From Flagellimonas sp. S3867 (GTDB taxonomy: Bacteria > Bacteroidota > Bacteroidia > Flavobacteriales > Flavobacteriaceae): a DNA stretch of 64,000 nt. The stretch is from contig NZ_JACVMN010000001.1 of the NCBI RefSeq assembly GCF_014698935.1, positions 1,488,001-1,552,000 of the forward strand, in the 5' to 3' direction. This document shows positions 26,265 to 35,671 of this stretch, in pieces (within the stretch, counting starts at the first letter, position 1; each line of letters starts with the position of its first letter). The position numbers and the translations under genes are program-made. The notes beneath the pieces were generated by a model that made no database searches, had not been told where the DNA came from, and worked only from the letters and a program-made list of their open reading frames with translations.

Positions 26265-26918
26265 TTAATTCAAAACGGCTTCAACCTTAATAGGAAAATG
26301 ATTGCTCGTTCTGCTACCATAAAACTTCAGGACATCAGTGGTATATCCATTTGCCTGACAATTTTCATTTATTATAGTATAGTCCAATTTCTTTTTATTT
26401 GATGTAGTATCTGCATCAGGTGGAAGAATTTCCAATCCCCTATAACGAAGCCCATTGGGCTCGGTATTCCAATCGCCTATAGCACACTGAAATTCGTTAT
26501 TTTTAAGACGCTGGATTATATTTTGCCGCTCTGAAGTTTTCTGGGCCGTATTTGAACATGAAAGATGAAAAGTTGCTACCTTAAATCCTCCAAAGAATTC
26601 TACCACGATAATATCCCTGGACTGTTGGGATGTACCAACATTCAATACACTTATATTTTTGAGTTCAACAGTGGATAATACAGCAATACTTTCCCCATGA
26701 CCAAAATAAGTTGTTCCCCTTACAAAAAGAATATTAATATAAATATTCTTCCCATACTGCTTGGCCGCATACTCCAACTTCTTCTCTAATCCTTTTCCTT
26801 TACTCGTAATCTCTGAAAGAAACATAACATCAAAGTCTTGGTTGAATATTGTAGCTACCGAATTAAGGATTTTATCAGCATTGTTATTTTCTAGATTCCA
26901 ATATATAATTTTTGCCAT
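26265..26918 (-). CDS. Endonuclease/exonuclease/phosphatase (EEP) family protein
   Basis: A 217-residue protein with the EEP fold signatures in order: WNLENN at the N-terminus, MFLSEI (metal-binding Glu), ATFHLSCSN (catalytic His), AIGDWNTEP (Asp and Asn), LDYTII and the closing SNHFPI (Asp replaced by Asn before His-Phe-Pro; the usual form is SDHxP). No signal peptide is seen, so it is probably cytoplasmic. EEP enzymes cut DNA, RNA or phospholipids; which one applies is open. The Asn at the SDH position should be checked because it may weaken catalysis. It is the last gene of the module-2 minus-strand series. Confidence 0.85.
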   Translation of the reverse strand: MAKIIYWNLENNNADKILNSVATIFNQDFDVMFLSEITSKGKGLEKKLEYAAKQYGKNIYINILFVRGTTYFGHGESIAVLSTVELKNISVLNVGTSQQSRDIIVVEFFGGFKVATFHLSCSNTAQKTSERQNIIQRLKNNEFQCAIGDWNTEPNGLRYRGLEILPPDADTTSNKKKLDYTIINENCQANGYTTDVLKFYGSRTSNHFPIKVEAVLN

Positions 26919-26965
26919 TTTTTTATCTAAAATGTTATTGAATTGTTATAATAGCACTGCATTAA

Positions 26966-27220
26966 CTATTGCCAAATAAGTCCAAAATCATTTGGGCTTC
27001 CTTCTTGGCGTACCTCCAAAGTTTTATTGCCAGTTTCATAGGTAATCATCTTATTATTATTTGAAGTTGATACCTTAATACTCGAATCGTCTTTAAGCTC
27101 TTTTATACTCGCTTTTGCTTTTCTAGCACCTACTGATTGTTTTATACTATTGCCATCTTTAGCTGTGTATGAAACATTAATTGGTTCCGGCAATTGATTT
27201 TTTATATTGATTTTTGACAT
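26966..27220 (-). CDS. Small protein of unknown function
   Basis: An 84-residue charged protein (MSKINIKNQLPEPINVSYTAKDGNSIKQSVGARKAKASIKEL...) with alternating polar and hydrophobic residues as in a small beta-sandwich, ending GSPNDFGLIWQ. It lacks a signal peptide. It lies 47 bases upstream of the EEP-like gene on the same strand and after two paralogous genes, so it is probably part of the same unit. No family recognised. Confidence 0.65.
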   Translation of the reverse strand: MSKINIKNQLPEPINVSYTAKDGNSIKQSVGARKAKASIKELKDDSSIKVSTSNNNKMITYETGNKTLEVRQEGSPNDFGLIWQ

Positions 27221-27302
27221 GGTATGTGAATTTTAATAGTAAGAGCCTTCATTCACCATCATTTCTAATTTAATAAATGAAGACTCCTATCTAGGTTAAT
27301 TG

Positions 27303-28121
27303 CTAGACATTAAAGTAATTCTCCGAATCTTCTACTTGAGCAACTAAATTTCCAGTTACCAACTGGTCAATTTTAGCTTTTACCTTAGGATTATTCAGGG
27401 CATCTAGATCAAAAGCAGCGACAAACGTATCCGCTTCAAAATCAAGCTTGAATTTCTCATACTTAAAACAACTTGCTACCGTTGTCTTAACATCCTTAAG
27501 ATTAAGTGACGTACTAGTAATCTTGAATTTGGCAATAACCGTATTTGCGGCACCTTCTCCGATAACCTCAATTGCAGAGGAAAACATAGTAACCGCATAG
27601 TTTGTTGCTTTAACATCATGACTGACTTTTATCTGATCCCCAAGTGATGTTAAGAAATCTTGGGTTTTCTTTAATACGGTTGGGTCATCTATTGCCATAC
27701 CCACAGCTATTTGAAGAAACTTCGTTGAAAACGCCACAGTAGTGGTCTCTTCATGGTTAGAAGTTTGGGAAGATTTAAAGTTTGCCAAAAGAGGTAAATG
27801 TTGGGCAATTTCGAGAATTTTTGTCCCTGGAATGTTGAATGAAGGTTCTGTTTGACCTTTCATTAATTTATTTGTCACGAGACTTACAAAACCTTGAAGA
27901 TAATATCTTGCATCATCAACTTTCTTTTGAATTTTTGGGTCATCAAATAAATTTTCACCTGCAAATACCATTGAAAAAAGACCGTCAGAGCCTGTGAATT
28001 TTTTACTATCCCCTTGAACACTTAACGCTTTAGGTGATTCAGCTGCGAAAATGGTCATCGCCTTTTCAGCTTTGGCAATATGCTGCAAATGTTTGTCTTG
28101 TACTGCTTCTTTTGTTGTCAT
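27303..28121 (-). CDS. Unrecognised protein, paralogue of its upstream neighbour (A)
   Basis: A 272-residue soluble protein with no signal peptide. It shares an ordered set of motifs with the next gene upstream: KKFTGSDGLFSMVF (FTGSKGMFCFVF there), KVDDARYYLQGFVSLV (ELKTAKYYLEGYWTLI), ILEIAQHLPLLANF (IMEVVERLPLLSNF), and a C-terminus ENYFNV (RNYFNP). Hence the two arose by duplication. Copy A has a 35-residue N-terminal extension. I cannot assign a fold or function. Two alternating alpha-helical and beta regions suggest a globular domain of about 230 residues. Confidence 0.75.
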   Translation of the reverse strand: MTTKEAVQDKHLQHIAKAEKAMTIFAAESPKALSVQGDSKKFTGSDGLFSMVFAGENLFDDPKIQKKVDDARYYLQGFVSLVTNKLMKGQTEPSFNIPGTKILEIAQHLPLLANFKSSQTSNHEETTTVAFSTKFLQIAVGMAIDDPTVLKKTQDFLTSLGDQIKVSHDVKATNYAVTMFSSAIEVIGEGAANTVIAKFKITSTSLNLKDVKTTVASCFKYEKFKLDFEADTFVAAFDLDALNNPKVKAKIDQLVTGNLVAQVEDSENYFNV

Positions 28122-28206
28122 AATATATAATTTAAAGAGTTAATATTCAAAATCGATTAGTAATTGTGGTATCCTGAAAGCCGAAATAGCAAGCTAAATT
28201 TTTATG

Positions 28207-28923
28207 CTACGGATTAAAATAATTTCTAGAATTGCGAATGGGGTCTAAATCTTTTGGCTTGAACAACCTATCTAAACCTGTCTTTACTTTAGGTTGATAA
28301 AGACTTTGTAGGTTTAGGAGAGCTTCAAATGATTGAACATGATAATCGAAATTTCCACAACTACCAGCATACATATAATTTTCAATCGCTTTATCTTGGA
28401 GGTTACTTAAAATTATTTTTGACACCTTAAACTTGGCTTGAAGAGAATGATCATTATGCACTATGCTTGCAGAGAGTATATTGAGAGCATATCCTGGATT
28501 AATTTTATCTCTAATTTCTATCTGTGAACCAATATTCATCAAATATGCCATCGTCTTCTTCAGTCTTTTTTCCTTTGGGTCCTGGTCATCAATTGTGATA
28601 TTTAAAAAATCACGTGCAATGAGGTAAGTATCTTTTACATTTCTACGGTTGAATTCTTTCGAACTGAAATTTGACAATAAGGGCAGTCTTTCAACAACCT
28701 CCATAATAGCATTGGCTGAGAATTCAAAGTCTTGAGCCTTCTGGTCTTCAGCAAGTTTTCTGACTATCAAAGTCCAATACCCTTCCAAATAATATTTTGC
28801 TGTTTTCAATTCTTCTTGAAGCGTTTCATTTTTTATTTCTTGGCATTCTGGAAAAACAAAACAGAACATTCCCTTGGAACCCGTAAAATCATCTATCGAT
28901 TTGTACTTATTTATTATCTCCAT
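28207..28923 (-). CDS. Unrecognised protein, paralogue of its downstream neighbour (B)
   Basis: A 238-residue soluble protein, related along its whole length to the product of 27303-28121 (shared blocks FTGSxGMF, A-YYL-G, LPLL-NF, and the NYF tail). It begins MEIINKYKSIDDFTGSKGMF, so the conserved block is almost at the N-terminus and the extension of the other copy is absent. Duplicates that stay side by side often form hetero-oligomers; that is only a suggestion here. A gap of 85 bases separates the two genes. No named family recognised. Confidence 0.75.
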   Translation of the reverse strand: MEIINKYKSIDDFTGSKGMFCFVFPECQEIKNETLQEELKTAKYYLEGYWTLIVRKLAEDQKAQDFEFSANAIMEVVERLPLLSNFSSKEFNRRNVKDTYLIARDFLNITIDDQDPKEKRLKKTMAYLMNIGSQIEIRDKINPGYALNILSASIVHNDHSLQAKFKVSKIILSNLQDKAIENYMYAGSCGNFDYHVQSFEALLNLQSLYQPKVKTGLDRLFKPKDLDPIRNSRNYFNP

Positions 28924-29096
28924 TTTGTATTTATTGATGAAACTTTAAATAATCTCTCATCAAATTTGACCAAACATGGGAGCTAACGAAAAATAGATGT
29001 GTGTATGGGAGTGTTTAATTAGCGAGTGGACCAAAAACTCATGTAAACAAAAAAATGAATAAAGTAATCTAAAGGAGATTAGAGGAAAAAGGTGAT

Positions 29097-29867
29097 TTAA
29101 ATGGTTCGAAACAACTTGAAAACAACTTGTTTGTGAGCTTTACTTACCGGGACTTTCTTCTCCCCTACGAAAAGCATGTTCCCAGAAAAGCCTTTGACAG
29201 AATTTATATTGACCACATAGCTCCTATGGGTTCTCAAAAAACGATCGACAGGTAATTGTGCTTCAATTTTATTGAGTCCCACGGAATACATAAAACGTTC
29301 TGATTTAGTATGTACTGAGCAATAATTACTGTCTGCTTCCAAAAAAAGAATTTCTTGAAGGGGTACGCGTTCAAAATAATGGTTCTTTTTTAGAAATAAA
29401 CTATCCTTAATCTGCAAGACTTGGTTTTCATTGGAAGAAAACTCACGCTTCCCTAACATGTCTTCTTCAGGACTATTATTGGAAAAGTTCTTCAAGGCTA
29501 GTTCTATGGCAATACTCACTTGGCGGTCATTGAACGGTTTAAGTAAATAAGCATAAGGTTTTACGCTTTTGGCTCTTTCAATCAAATAATTATCTGCATG
29601 AGAAGTTAGAAAGAGAAAGGGGAGGTCGTATCTATGGTTAATCATTCGTGCCAATTCGATACCATCATGTTCCCCTTTTAGCACAATATCAATCAATATC
29701 ATGTCCACATCCGGATTTTGTGCCAAAAGTTTCATAGCCTTATCAGCTGTATCTGCTATACCGGCAATTACATAATTACAGTCTCGTAATCTATTTGCAA
29801 TATCATTGGCAAGTAATATCTCGTCCTCTACAACTATTAATTTTACCGATGCCGTATCCTTTGCCAT
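29097..29867 (-). CDS. LytTR-type response regulator
   Basis: About 256 residues from the ATG at 29867. Receiver domain at 9-125 with Glu14/Asp15, phospho-acceptor Asp60 (MILIDIVL), Thr in FLTSHAD and Lys in LLKPF. A linker leads to a LytTR DNA-binding domain at about 160-256 (HYFERVPLQEILFLEADSNYCSVHTKSERFMYSVGL, FLRTHRSYVVNINSVKGF). LytTR regulators bind direct repeats near promoters. The start overlaps nothing and lies 14 bases after the kinase stop; an upstream ATG at 29909 would overlap the kinase gene by 28 bases. The pair is a standard two-component system, probably controlling the module-2 genes downstream. Confidence 0.9.
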   Translation of the reverse strand: MAKDTASVKLIVVEDEILLANDIANRLRDCNYVIAGIADTADKAMKLLAQNPDVDMILIDIVLKGEHDGIELARMINHRYDLPFLFLTSHADNYLIERAKSVKPYAYLLKPFNDRQVSIAIELALKNFSNNSPEEDMLGKREFSSNENQVLQIKDSLFLKKNHYFERVPLQEILFLEADSNYCSVHTKSERFMYSVGLNKIEAQLPVDRFLRTHRSYVVNINSVKGFSGNMLFVGEKKVPVSKAHKQVVFKLFRTI

Positions 29868-29881
29868 GAATTTATCTGTAT

Positions 29882-31633
29882 TTAAGCCGCTTTTAGTTTC
29901 ATTTTCCAATGCGTCCCTTGATCGGTTAATCGCTTTATATTCCCATCCAGTTGCTCTATCAAGGATGTAATGAGTTTTATTCCAAAAGAGTTTTCCTTGT
30001 TCTCATCTTGAGTTGAAAAACCAACACCGTTATCACTAATATTTATTTCGAGCTCATTCTTCACTTTTTTGACACTTATCTCCAAGTTTGGGTTCGCTAC
30101 GCCTTTATAAGCATATTTCAAAGAATTGACTACAACTTCATTAATGATCAATGCTACAGGAACCACTGTATCTACTGAAAGACTTACATCTATAATATCA
30201 AAACTCGGTTTGAATTTCACGCCATAACCATGAAAAAGGTCCAGCACAAGTTCTTCAATATAGTCTTTCAAGAAAATCCGGGTTTCCAAACCTTCTTGAT
30301 ACAATTTCTTGTGTACCAAAGACAAAGCCTCCACTCTATTCCTTCCCATCAAGATAGCTTCTTGGGCCGGATGACCGCTAAGCTCACGACTTTGAAGATT
30401 TAATAAGCTTGAAACCATTTGAAGATTATTCTTTACCCTATGATTTAGTTCTTTTAATAGCAACGCTTTCTCTTGTTCTCTAAGTGCAAGGTCATTATTT
30501 GTTCTTTTGATGGTTCTATTGCTTCTAAAAAGCAAATACGCCAACATTAGTAATATTAAGACTCCAACGACCAATATGATGACGGTATTTTTTTGGTTGG
30601 CATTAATAGTATTAAGTAATCCTATTTCTGTTTCTCTTTTATCAATCTCATAACCTGCCTTGAGTTGTTCTATTTTTTGAATTGACTCCTTATTAAGCAA
30701 ACTATCATGATATACCTTATTCAATTCAAGATATTCCAAAGCTTTTTGATGGTTCTCCATTTCTTTATAGAAATCAGACAAATTTTTGCTAAAATCCCGT
30801 ATTTGTTCTTTAAGTCCCGCAGTGATCGCCATATTATGGGCTTCCAACAGCTTGTCTTCTGCTAATTCCCAATTTGATTCCTTCTTATGAATACTACCAA
30901 GTTCTGCAATGTAAACTGAAGTCGAATAAGGATCACTTATTGGCCTCAATACCTTTATTGCTCCATTTAGATGATTTTTTGCCTGCACTAATTTATTTTG
31001 CGCTGCATAAACCATTCCTAGGTTTCCGAGTGTATAACCCTGCACTATGTCATGCTTTATTACTCTGTTTCTCTTTAAGGTCTCTTGAAAATACACCTCG
31101 GCACTATCGAGCCTTCCCGCCAGTCGGAAGGCCTCCCCAAGATTGAGCACCGTTAGTATTTGATTCCCATTTTTATCCGAGATATCGTAAATTTTCTTGG
31201 CCTTTTTCAAGTACCCTATGGCAGTGTTAAAATCTTCGTCACTAATACTATTGCTCGCCAATTGTCCGTATGAAGCAGCCTGTTCTTCTCTCAATCCCAA
31301 AGATTCGTATATGCGAAGCGCTGTCAACGACGCCTGCAACGAAACACTATTGTTACCCAAACGTCTTTCTATATGACCAATCTCTTCCCAAGCAGCAGCT
31401 TGAAGCAATGGCTTATCGATTTTTTGGGCAATGGCCAAGGCTTGTTTAGCAGAGATCAATGACGAATCAATATCTTGAAGATGGTAGGCCCTGAGACTTA
31501 GCAGCCTAGACTTTTCCTCAAGTGTGAGCTTTTCTTGTTGAATAAGCTTTCTAAGGCTATCGGCTATTTGAACACTTTGGGAATATGAGCAGACAAAAAA
31601 AAGTTGTATTATAAGGATAAAAATCCTTTTCAT
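29882..31633 (-). CDS. TPR-containing sensor histidine kinase (HisKA_2 type)
   Basis: About 583 residues. A signal peptide (MKRIFILIIQLFFVCSYSQ) precedes a periplasmic TPR array (for example AAAWEEIGHIERRLGN, VLNLGEAFRLAGRLDSA, TLGNLGMVYAAQNKLVQA), one membrane segment near residue 350 (NTVIILVVGVLILLMLAYLLF), a HisKA_2 H-box LNHRVKNNLQMVSSLLNLQSR and a HATPase domain with LIINEVVVNSLKYAY, ISDNGVGF and SFGIKLITSL. The type is common in Bacteroidota next to LytTR regulators. The ATG at 31633 fits the signal peptide better than the one at 31654. The input signal is unknown. Confidence 0.92.
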   Translation of the reverse strand: MKRIFILIIQLFFVCSYSQSVQIADSLRKLIQQEKLTLEEKSRLLSLRAYHLQDIDSSLISAKQALAIAQKIDKPLLQAAAWEEIGHIERRLGNNSVSLQASLTALRIYESLGLREEQAASYGQLASNSISDEDFNTAIGYLKKAKKIYDISDKNGNQILTVLNLGEAFRLAGRLDSAEVYFQETLKRNRVIKHDIVQGYTLGNLGMVYAAQNKLVQAKNHLNGAIKVLRPISDPYSTSVYIAELGSIHKKESNWELAEDKLLEAHNMAITAGLKEQIRDFSKNLSDFYKEMENHQKALEYLELNKVYHDSLLNKESIQKIEQLKAGYEIDKRETEIGLLNTINANQKNTVIILVVGVLILLMLAYLLFRSNRTIKRTNNDLALREQEKALLLKELNHRVKNNLQMVSSLLNLQSRELSGHPAQEAILMGRNRVEALSLVHKKLYQEGLETRIFLKDYIEELVLDLFHGYGVKFKPSFDIIDVSLSVDTVVPVALIINEVVVNSLKYAYKGVANPNLEISVKKVKNELEINISDNGVGFSTQDENKENSFGIKLITSLIEQLDGNIKRLTDQGTHWKMKLKAA

Positions 31634-31676
31634 AGATACAGCTAGGGCTTTCATGAAATACTAATTTGGATTCTAC

Positions 31677-32249
31677 TTAAGGGGTACCTGTGCCCCCTCC
31701 AGAACTAATCTTCACTAAAGGGTCTAGAACAAAGTAATACCTGCGCTGCTTATTTTTTTTCTCCTTCAAAACCATTGAGAACATAATACTATAAGAGACA
31801 TTATCATCCAATTGCACATCCTTTGTTGAAATCTTACATTTCTTTTTTTTGTCAGGAGCTATATAAAGTGTCCCATCAGGGGTATTTTGTACCCATTCCT
31901 TTTTGTAATCAAATATATCATCCCAATAGCCTTGGAGCTTACAATTCTTGTCTGTAAATGCCTTGCCTACATTTTTAACCATACAGCAAACTAATTTGGG
32001 GTCCTTAAGCATACCCTTATCATCATCGCTATTGGGCTCAAGGCTAATAGTAATATGCGAGTCTGGTTCTAAAACTGGGAAAACATAGTTGCCTATGGTC
32101 ACAAAATTATCAATGGCAATAGGTTCGTAAGGAGTGCCAATACCAAGATAACATTCTGTCATGGCCTCCTGAAGTGCGGGCAACAAAATTGGAAATATTA
32201 TGGGCTTGGAATAGATTTTGGTCGGTTTTAATTTTATTTTAATATACAT
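31677..32249 (-). CDS. Possible AidA/PixA-type inclusion-body protein
   Basis: About 190 residues from the ATG at 32249 (an in-frame ATG at 32309 would add a hydrophobic stretch). No signal peptide. Beta-rich, with an ending RRYYFVLDPLVKISSGGGTGTP that resembles the WDP-type C-terminal segment of AidA/PixA-family proteins, which are small cytoplasmic inclusion-body proteins linked to stress and symbiosis. The likeness is weak and from memory. It stands upstream of the histidine kinase on the same strand with 43 bases between, so it could be the first gene of that unit. Confidence 0.55.
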   Translation of the reverse strand: MYIKIKLKPTKIYSKPIIFPILLPALQEAMTECYLGIGTPYEPIAIDNFVTIGNYVFPVLEPDSHITISLEPNSDDDKGMLKDPKLVCCMVKNVGKAFTDKNCKLQGYWDDIFDYKKEWVQNTPDGTLYIAPDKKKKCKISTKDVQLDDNVSYSIMFSMVLKEKKNKQRRYYFVLDPLVKISSGGGTGTP

Positions 32250-32802
32250 TGGTCTGGTTTTTAAATAATTGCCAATCAATATAATTGAACATCCTAAAAT
32301 ATTGAGCAATGTGGTTGCCTTTTTACACTTGTTTGAATTTAAGTAAAGAAATTTATTTTATCTACACATAACAAGATTTTCTTGAATGCTAAATTTTTGA
32401 TTTTTTTATCCTTAAAATAAAAGATGCATGGATATTTGACTATTTAGTACGTGATTCTGCTTATGCTACATAAAAAGTTGTAGAAATTTGGCGGCAAAGA
32501 GAAGCAGATTACTAAGAGGATGTCTATTCAGGTATTGGCTAATCTAATTCAATGGAATATAAATTAGCCCAGTAAGTGTTTCTACCTCAATAATTTAATA
32601 TTATACATTTGGTTTGTCTGGATTTGTTTAATACTTTTTTTATGCAAATACAATGCTATTGTGCAAATAGGGGCCTATTCGGTGAGCATAAATTTCACAC
32701 CATCTCAAAAGCCCATAATATAGGGACATCTAGCTTTAAGTTCTGGTCTTTATACGCCCCTAAAGAATTGAGATTGATTTTCATTTAGCATAATTACAAA
32801 AA
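32250..32802. other. Non-coding stretch between modules 2 and 3
   Basis: AT-rich, with no ORF of note. It contains the right-end-like sequence B (32674-32761). Nothing else convincing was found; promoters of the minus-strand gene ending before it may lie at its left end. Confidence 0.6.
32674..32761. repeat. Island right-end-like sequence B
   Basis: CCTATTCGGTGAGCATAAATT at 32674, then AAAAGCCCATA exactly 31 bases after TATTCGG, then GTTC at +64. The first 22 bases match copy C at 41866 except one, and the AAAAGCCC box is at identical spacing. The ssrA-like core (GTTCTGGTCTTTATACGCCC) is decayed. Confidence 0.6.
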
Positions 32803-34257
32803 TCAGATTTGAATCATTCTTTTGAACTCAGCCTCATAATTCTTCACTAGTCCTGTAAGGTTAAACTCCTTTCTAATTTGACTTTTGGATTTATTATCAA
32901 GTGTGTTTTTTACAATTTCCAATTCCAAAAGCATTAGTCTTGCAAAACAGAAATAAACATCTTTCATGGTATGACTACTAAAAATAGTATTGTCTATAAA
33001 AAGAAAAATGCTACTATCGTAAAAATTCAATTCACTCTTTGCAAAACCATTGTCCCAAAAATAACCATCGCTAATATTCTTGCCTCGGTACATATCTGTA
33101 AGTGGGGACCACGTGACAATAGAATCTCCATATGACATTTTCAATTTTGAATCTTGACTTCTTCCATATTTCAATAGTGATAAATAGGTTTCATAATTAT
33201 CTACACTAATAAAATTGATATACTCCCTAGCGTTATAGTCCTTTTTTTGTTTGATTCTCAACACCAATTCCTCTGCAGTAGAATTGTTATAGTAGAATAG
33301 ATTGTTTTGCTTAATTGGGCTGCTTTTATGCCCCTCAACGGTTAAAATATTCTGTGTTTCATTGAATAAACAGGCAAAAGGGTAAAAAACTTCTTTTCCA
33401 TTAATGTCCTTGTTGGTTCCTTCATACATCAAAAATGCTGAAATTGGAGCTATAAAGATTATTGGCCCGTCCGAGTCTAACAGTTTTTCCGTATAGGACT
33501 TTGAAATTGTTTGAGGACCTGTGGTTGTTCTAGTAATTAGCTCAAAAGTATTGTGCAGTTTATGACGTTCCAGAATTTTGGTCAAGAGGGCTATAATACT
33601 TGGTTGAACTGTAGCAACAAAAATTTTAATTTTTTTTCCTTTGGACTGTGTATCAATACTACTTTTTAAAGAATCTGCGGCCATCTCGAGTTCAATAATC
33701 AGATTGTTTAACCCTATTGGAATATTGAAAAGTGAGCTGGCAACACTCTTGTAATTAGAATCCCATGTCCAATCTACCTTGTTCAGATTTAAATTATTGA
33801 TAAGCTTTTCATTCAAAGCGGCATCAATCGATTTTTCTAGTTTTTTACCTTCTTCAATTTGTTTATTTATCTCACTTTCACTTATAACCTTGATACCTTT
33901 GAATTCATCAAAAGTTTTTTGCTCTATCAATTCCTGAAGATTGTTAAAAGTATTCCTGTTTTTCAACTCAATAAGTCTGTGAGTTCTGTATCCCTGATAA
34001 AACTTTGTGATAAGTATGACAAACGAAGTCGTGGTCAAAATTGTAAGAATCATTGACAATACATCTTTTACTCCAACTATACGCTCTTTACTTGAAAATG
34101 CAGAAAACCATTCTTCAATATTGGTATAAACATTCTCTGCATAGAAAATCGAAAGAATGAGCCATACTATCCCCATTAAACCAACATTACATAGTATGAA
34201 TTGAAAGGTGTTCAGTCTTAAAAGCTCTCTCTTATTTTTAACAAATACTATGTCCAT
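32803..34257 (-). CDS. Membrane protein of unknown function beside a symporter
   Basis: A 484-residue protein with two hydrophobic segments near the N-terminus (about 20-40 and 66-88), a coiled-coil-prone linker (about 100-160) and a large soluble C-terminal part. In the soluble part, KKIKIFVATVQPSIIALLTKILERHKL and PIIFIAPISAFLMYEG look like alpha/beta units of a periplasmic-binding or Rossmann-like fold, but I do not recognise the family. It follows the symporter gene by 10 bases on the same strand, so the two are probably translated from one mRNA. The function is unknown. Confidence 0.75.
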   Translation of the reverse strand: MDIVFVKNKRELLRLNTFQFILCNVGLMGIVWLILSIFYAENVYTNIEEWFSAFSSKERIVGVKDVLSMILTILTTTSFVILITKFYQGYRTHRLIELKNRNTFNNLQELIEQKTFDEFKGIKVISESEINKQIEEGKKLEKSIDAALNEKLINNLNLNKVDWTWDSNYKSVASSLFNIPIGLNNLIIELEMAADSLKSSIDTQSKGKKIKIFVATVQPSIIALLTKILERHKLHNTFELITRTTTGPQTISKSYTEKLLDSDGPIIFIAPISAFLMYEGTNKDINGKEVFYPFACLFNETQNILTVEGHKSSPIKQNNLFYYNNSTAEELVLRIKQKKDYNAREYINFISVDNYETYLSLLKYGRSQDSKLKMSYGDSIVTWSPLTDMYRGKNISDGYFWDNGFAKSELNFYDSSIFLFIDNTIFSSHTMKDVYFCFARLMLLELEIVKNTLDNKSKSQIRKEFNLTGLVKNYEAEFKRMIQI

Positions 34258-34267
34258 TAGTATTTTT

Positions 34268-35671
34268 TTAGTTTTTTACCGACACTATACTCACAATCAA
34301 ACCACTTAACGTTAACCCTAATATTGCGGATAATACAATTAGGTTAGTGTTTCCGATAACATTAGCATAAATGGAAAGAGGTGTTGCAACCAAAAAACCA
34401 ATTATGATACCTAACGATATTGCTTTCGCAGTCGTCCTGCGCCAAAAAAGAGTCAAGAAAGTTGGCAAAAAAATTGAAGCAGCTAACGCTCCATAAATCA
34501 AAAAGACCCACAATAGTTTAGGTTGTAAGAGGGCTATGGATACCCCAACGACTGCAAAAAAGACCATACCAATCCTAGCTAGAGTTATTGTATCGCATTT
34601 AGGGAGTAAAGCATTTTCTTTCAAATCAACCGAAATCAACGAGCCGACTGCACAAAAAGCAGAATCTAAGGTAGAAGTAAGTCCCGAGAATGCCATTAAT
34701 GCAAATAAAATCAAACCCCATTTTGGCAGAAAATGGTCAATAACTATCGGGCCAACCATTTGTGGATCCGTCACTTCGATATTACCATTCATTACTTCAC
34801 TTGCACCAACGAAACCTAACAGGGACAAAGTAATTGGAACAATCCCAAATAAAAGCCCCCCATAGATGAAAATCTTTTTAAGAGATCCTTTTTTGGCTGC
34901 ATGTGCTCTTTGAGAAAACATTTGATCGGCAACTGGACCTGATATTAACCCAATAGTTGTGGCTATGCCAAAAGAGAATGCTACAACTGGATCAAATAAG
35001 TCATTAAATTGTCCAGTAACTCCACCTATTCCATTTGTAATTGCTTCAAACCCACCAGCCTCAATAACAACCCAGGGAATCAAAAAAAATCCTATTCCCA
35101 GTATCATTATCATTTGTATCATGTCAGATATAACACTTGCTCGCAATCCTGAAATCAACGAATAAACCAAGGATACAGTCGCCATCATAACAACACCATA
35201 ACTGTACGGAATCCCCGCCAAAAGGCTTATTAAGGTAGCACCAGCTACACAGTTGATAACAATAGCTCCTAGTTGGTAACCCAAAGTAACAACCAGAGAG
35301 GCCTTATGTGGTAATTTCGTATTAGGAAATTTGTACTTGAAAACTTGACTTATCGTATATCCCGATGGCATTTCTTTTTTCATCTTTAAAGCAATAGGGA
35401 TAAACACAAAAAAACAAATGATATTAGGTAAGGTAAACCAAAATATTCCCGGCAAACCCTGTTGATATGATTGTAAAGAGCATATAAAAATTGCTGGTGC
35501 CCATATCCACGAAACGGCCATACTAAGAGACCCTTGAAATGTTCCAAGTTTTCTGCTCATAACCAAAAAATCATCAGAAGCTCGGTTTTTACCTCTAAAC
35601 AGATAAACGATTGATACTATTGCAATCGAGTAAAGAATGAAAACAAGAATTCCATTTGTATTTGTAAGCAC
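34268..35671 (-). CDS. Sodium:solute symporter (SSS) family transporter
   Basis: A 467-residue multi-spanning protein with about 12-13 hydrophobic segments. Family signs are SFGIATTIGLISGPVADQMFSQRAHAA, the GLRASVISDMIQMIMI segment and MAVSWIWAPAIFI, as in sodium:solute symporters of the SSS/APC superfamily. The substrate (sugar, amino acid, urea, organic acid) cannot be read. It is the first gene of a two-gene unit. Nothing ties it to the neighbouring defence-type genes, so it may be an accessory cargo gene of module 3. Confidence 0.88.
   Translation of the reverse strand: MLTNTNGILVFILYSIAIVSIVYLFRGKNRASDDFLVMSRKLGTFQGSLSMAVSWIWAPAIFICSLQSYQQGLPGIFWFTLPNIICFFVFIPIALKMKKEMPSGYTISQVFKYKFPNTKLPHKASLVVTLGYQLGAIVINCVAGATLISLLAGIPYSYGVVMMATVSLVYSLISGLRASVISDMIQMIMILGIGFFLIPWVVIEAGGFEAITNGIGGVTGQFNDLFDPVVAFSFGIATTIGLISGPVADQMFSQRAHAAKKGSLKKIFIYGGLLFGIVPITLSLLGFVGASEVMNGNIEVTDPQMVGPIVIDHFLPKWGLILFALMAFSGLTSTLDSAFCAVGSLISVDLKENALLPKCDTITLARIGMVFFAVVGVSIALLQPKLLWVFLIYGALAASIFLPTFLTLFWRRTTAKAISLGIIIGFLVATPLSIYANVIGNTNLIVLSAILGLTLSGLIVSIVSVKN

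Noticed and set aside
26265..26918. EEP protein as a secreted sphingomyelinase or DNase
   Set aside because: No signal peptide is visible, so secretion by the general pathway is not supported.
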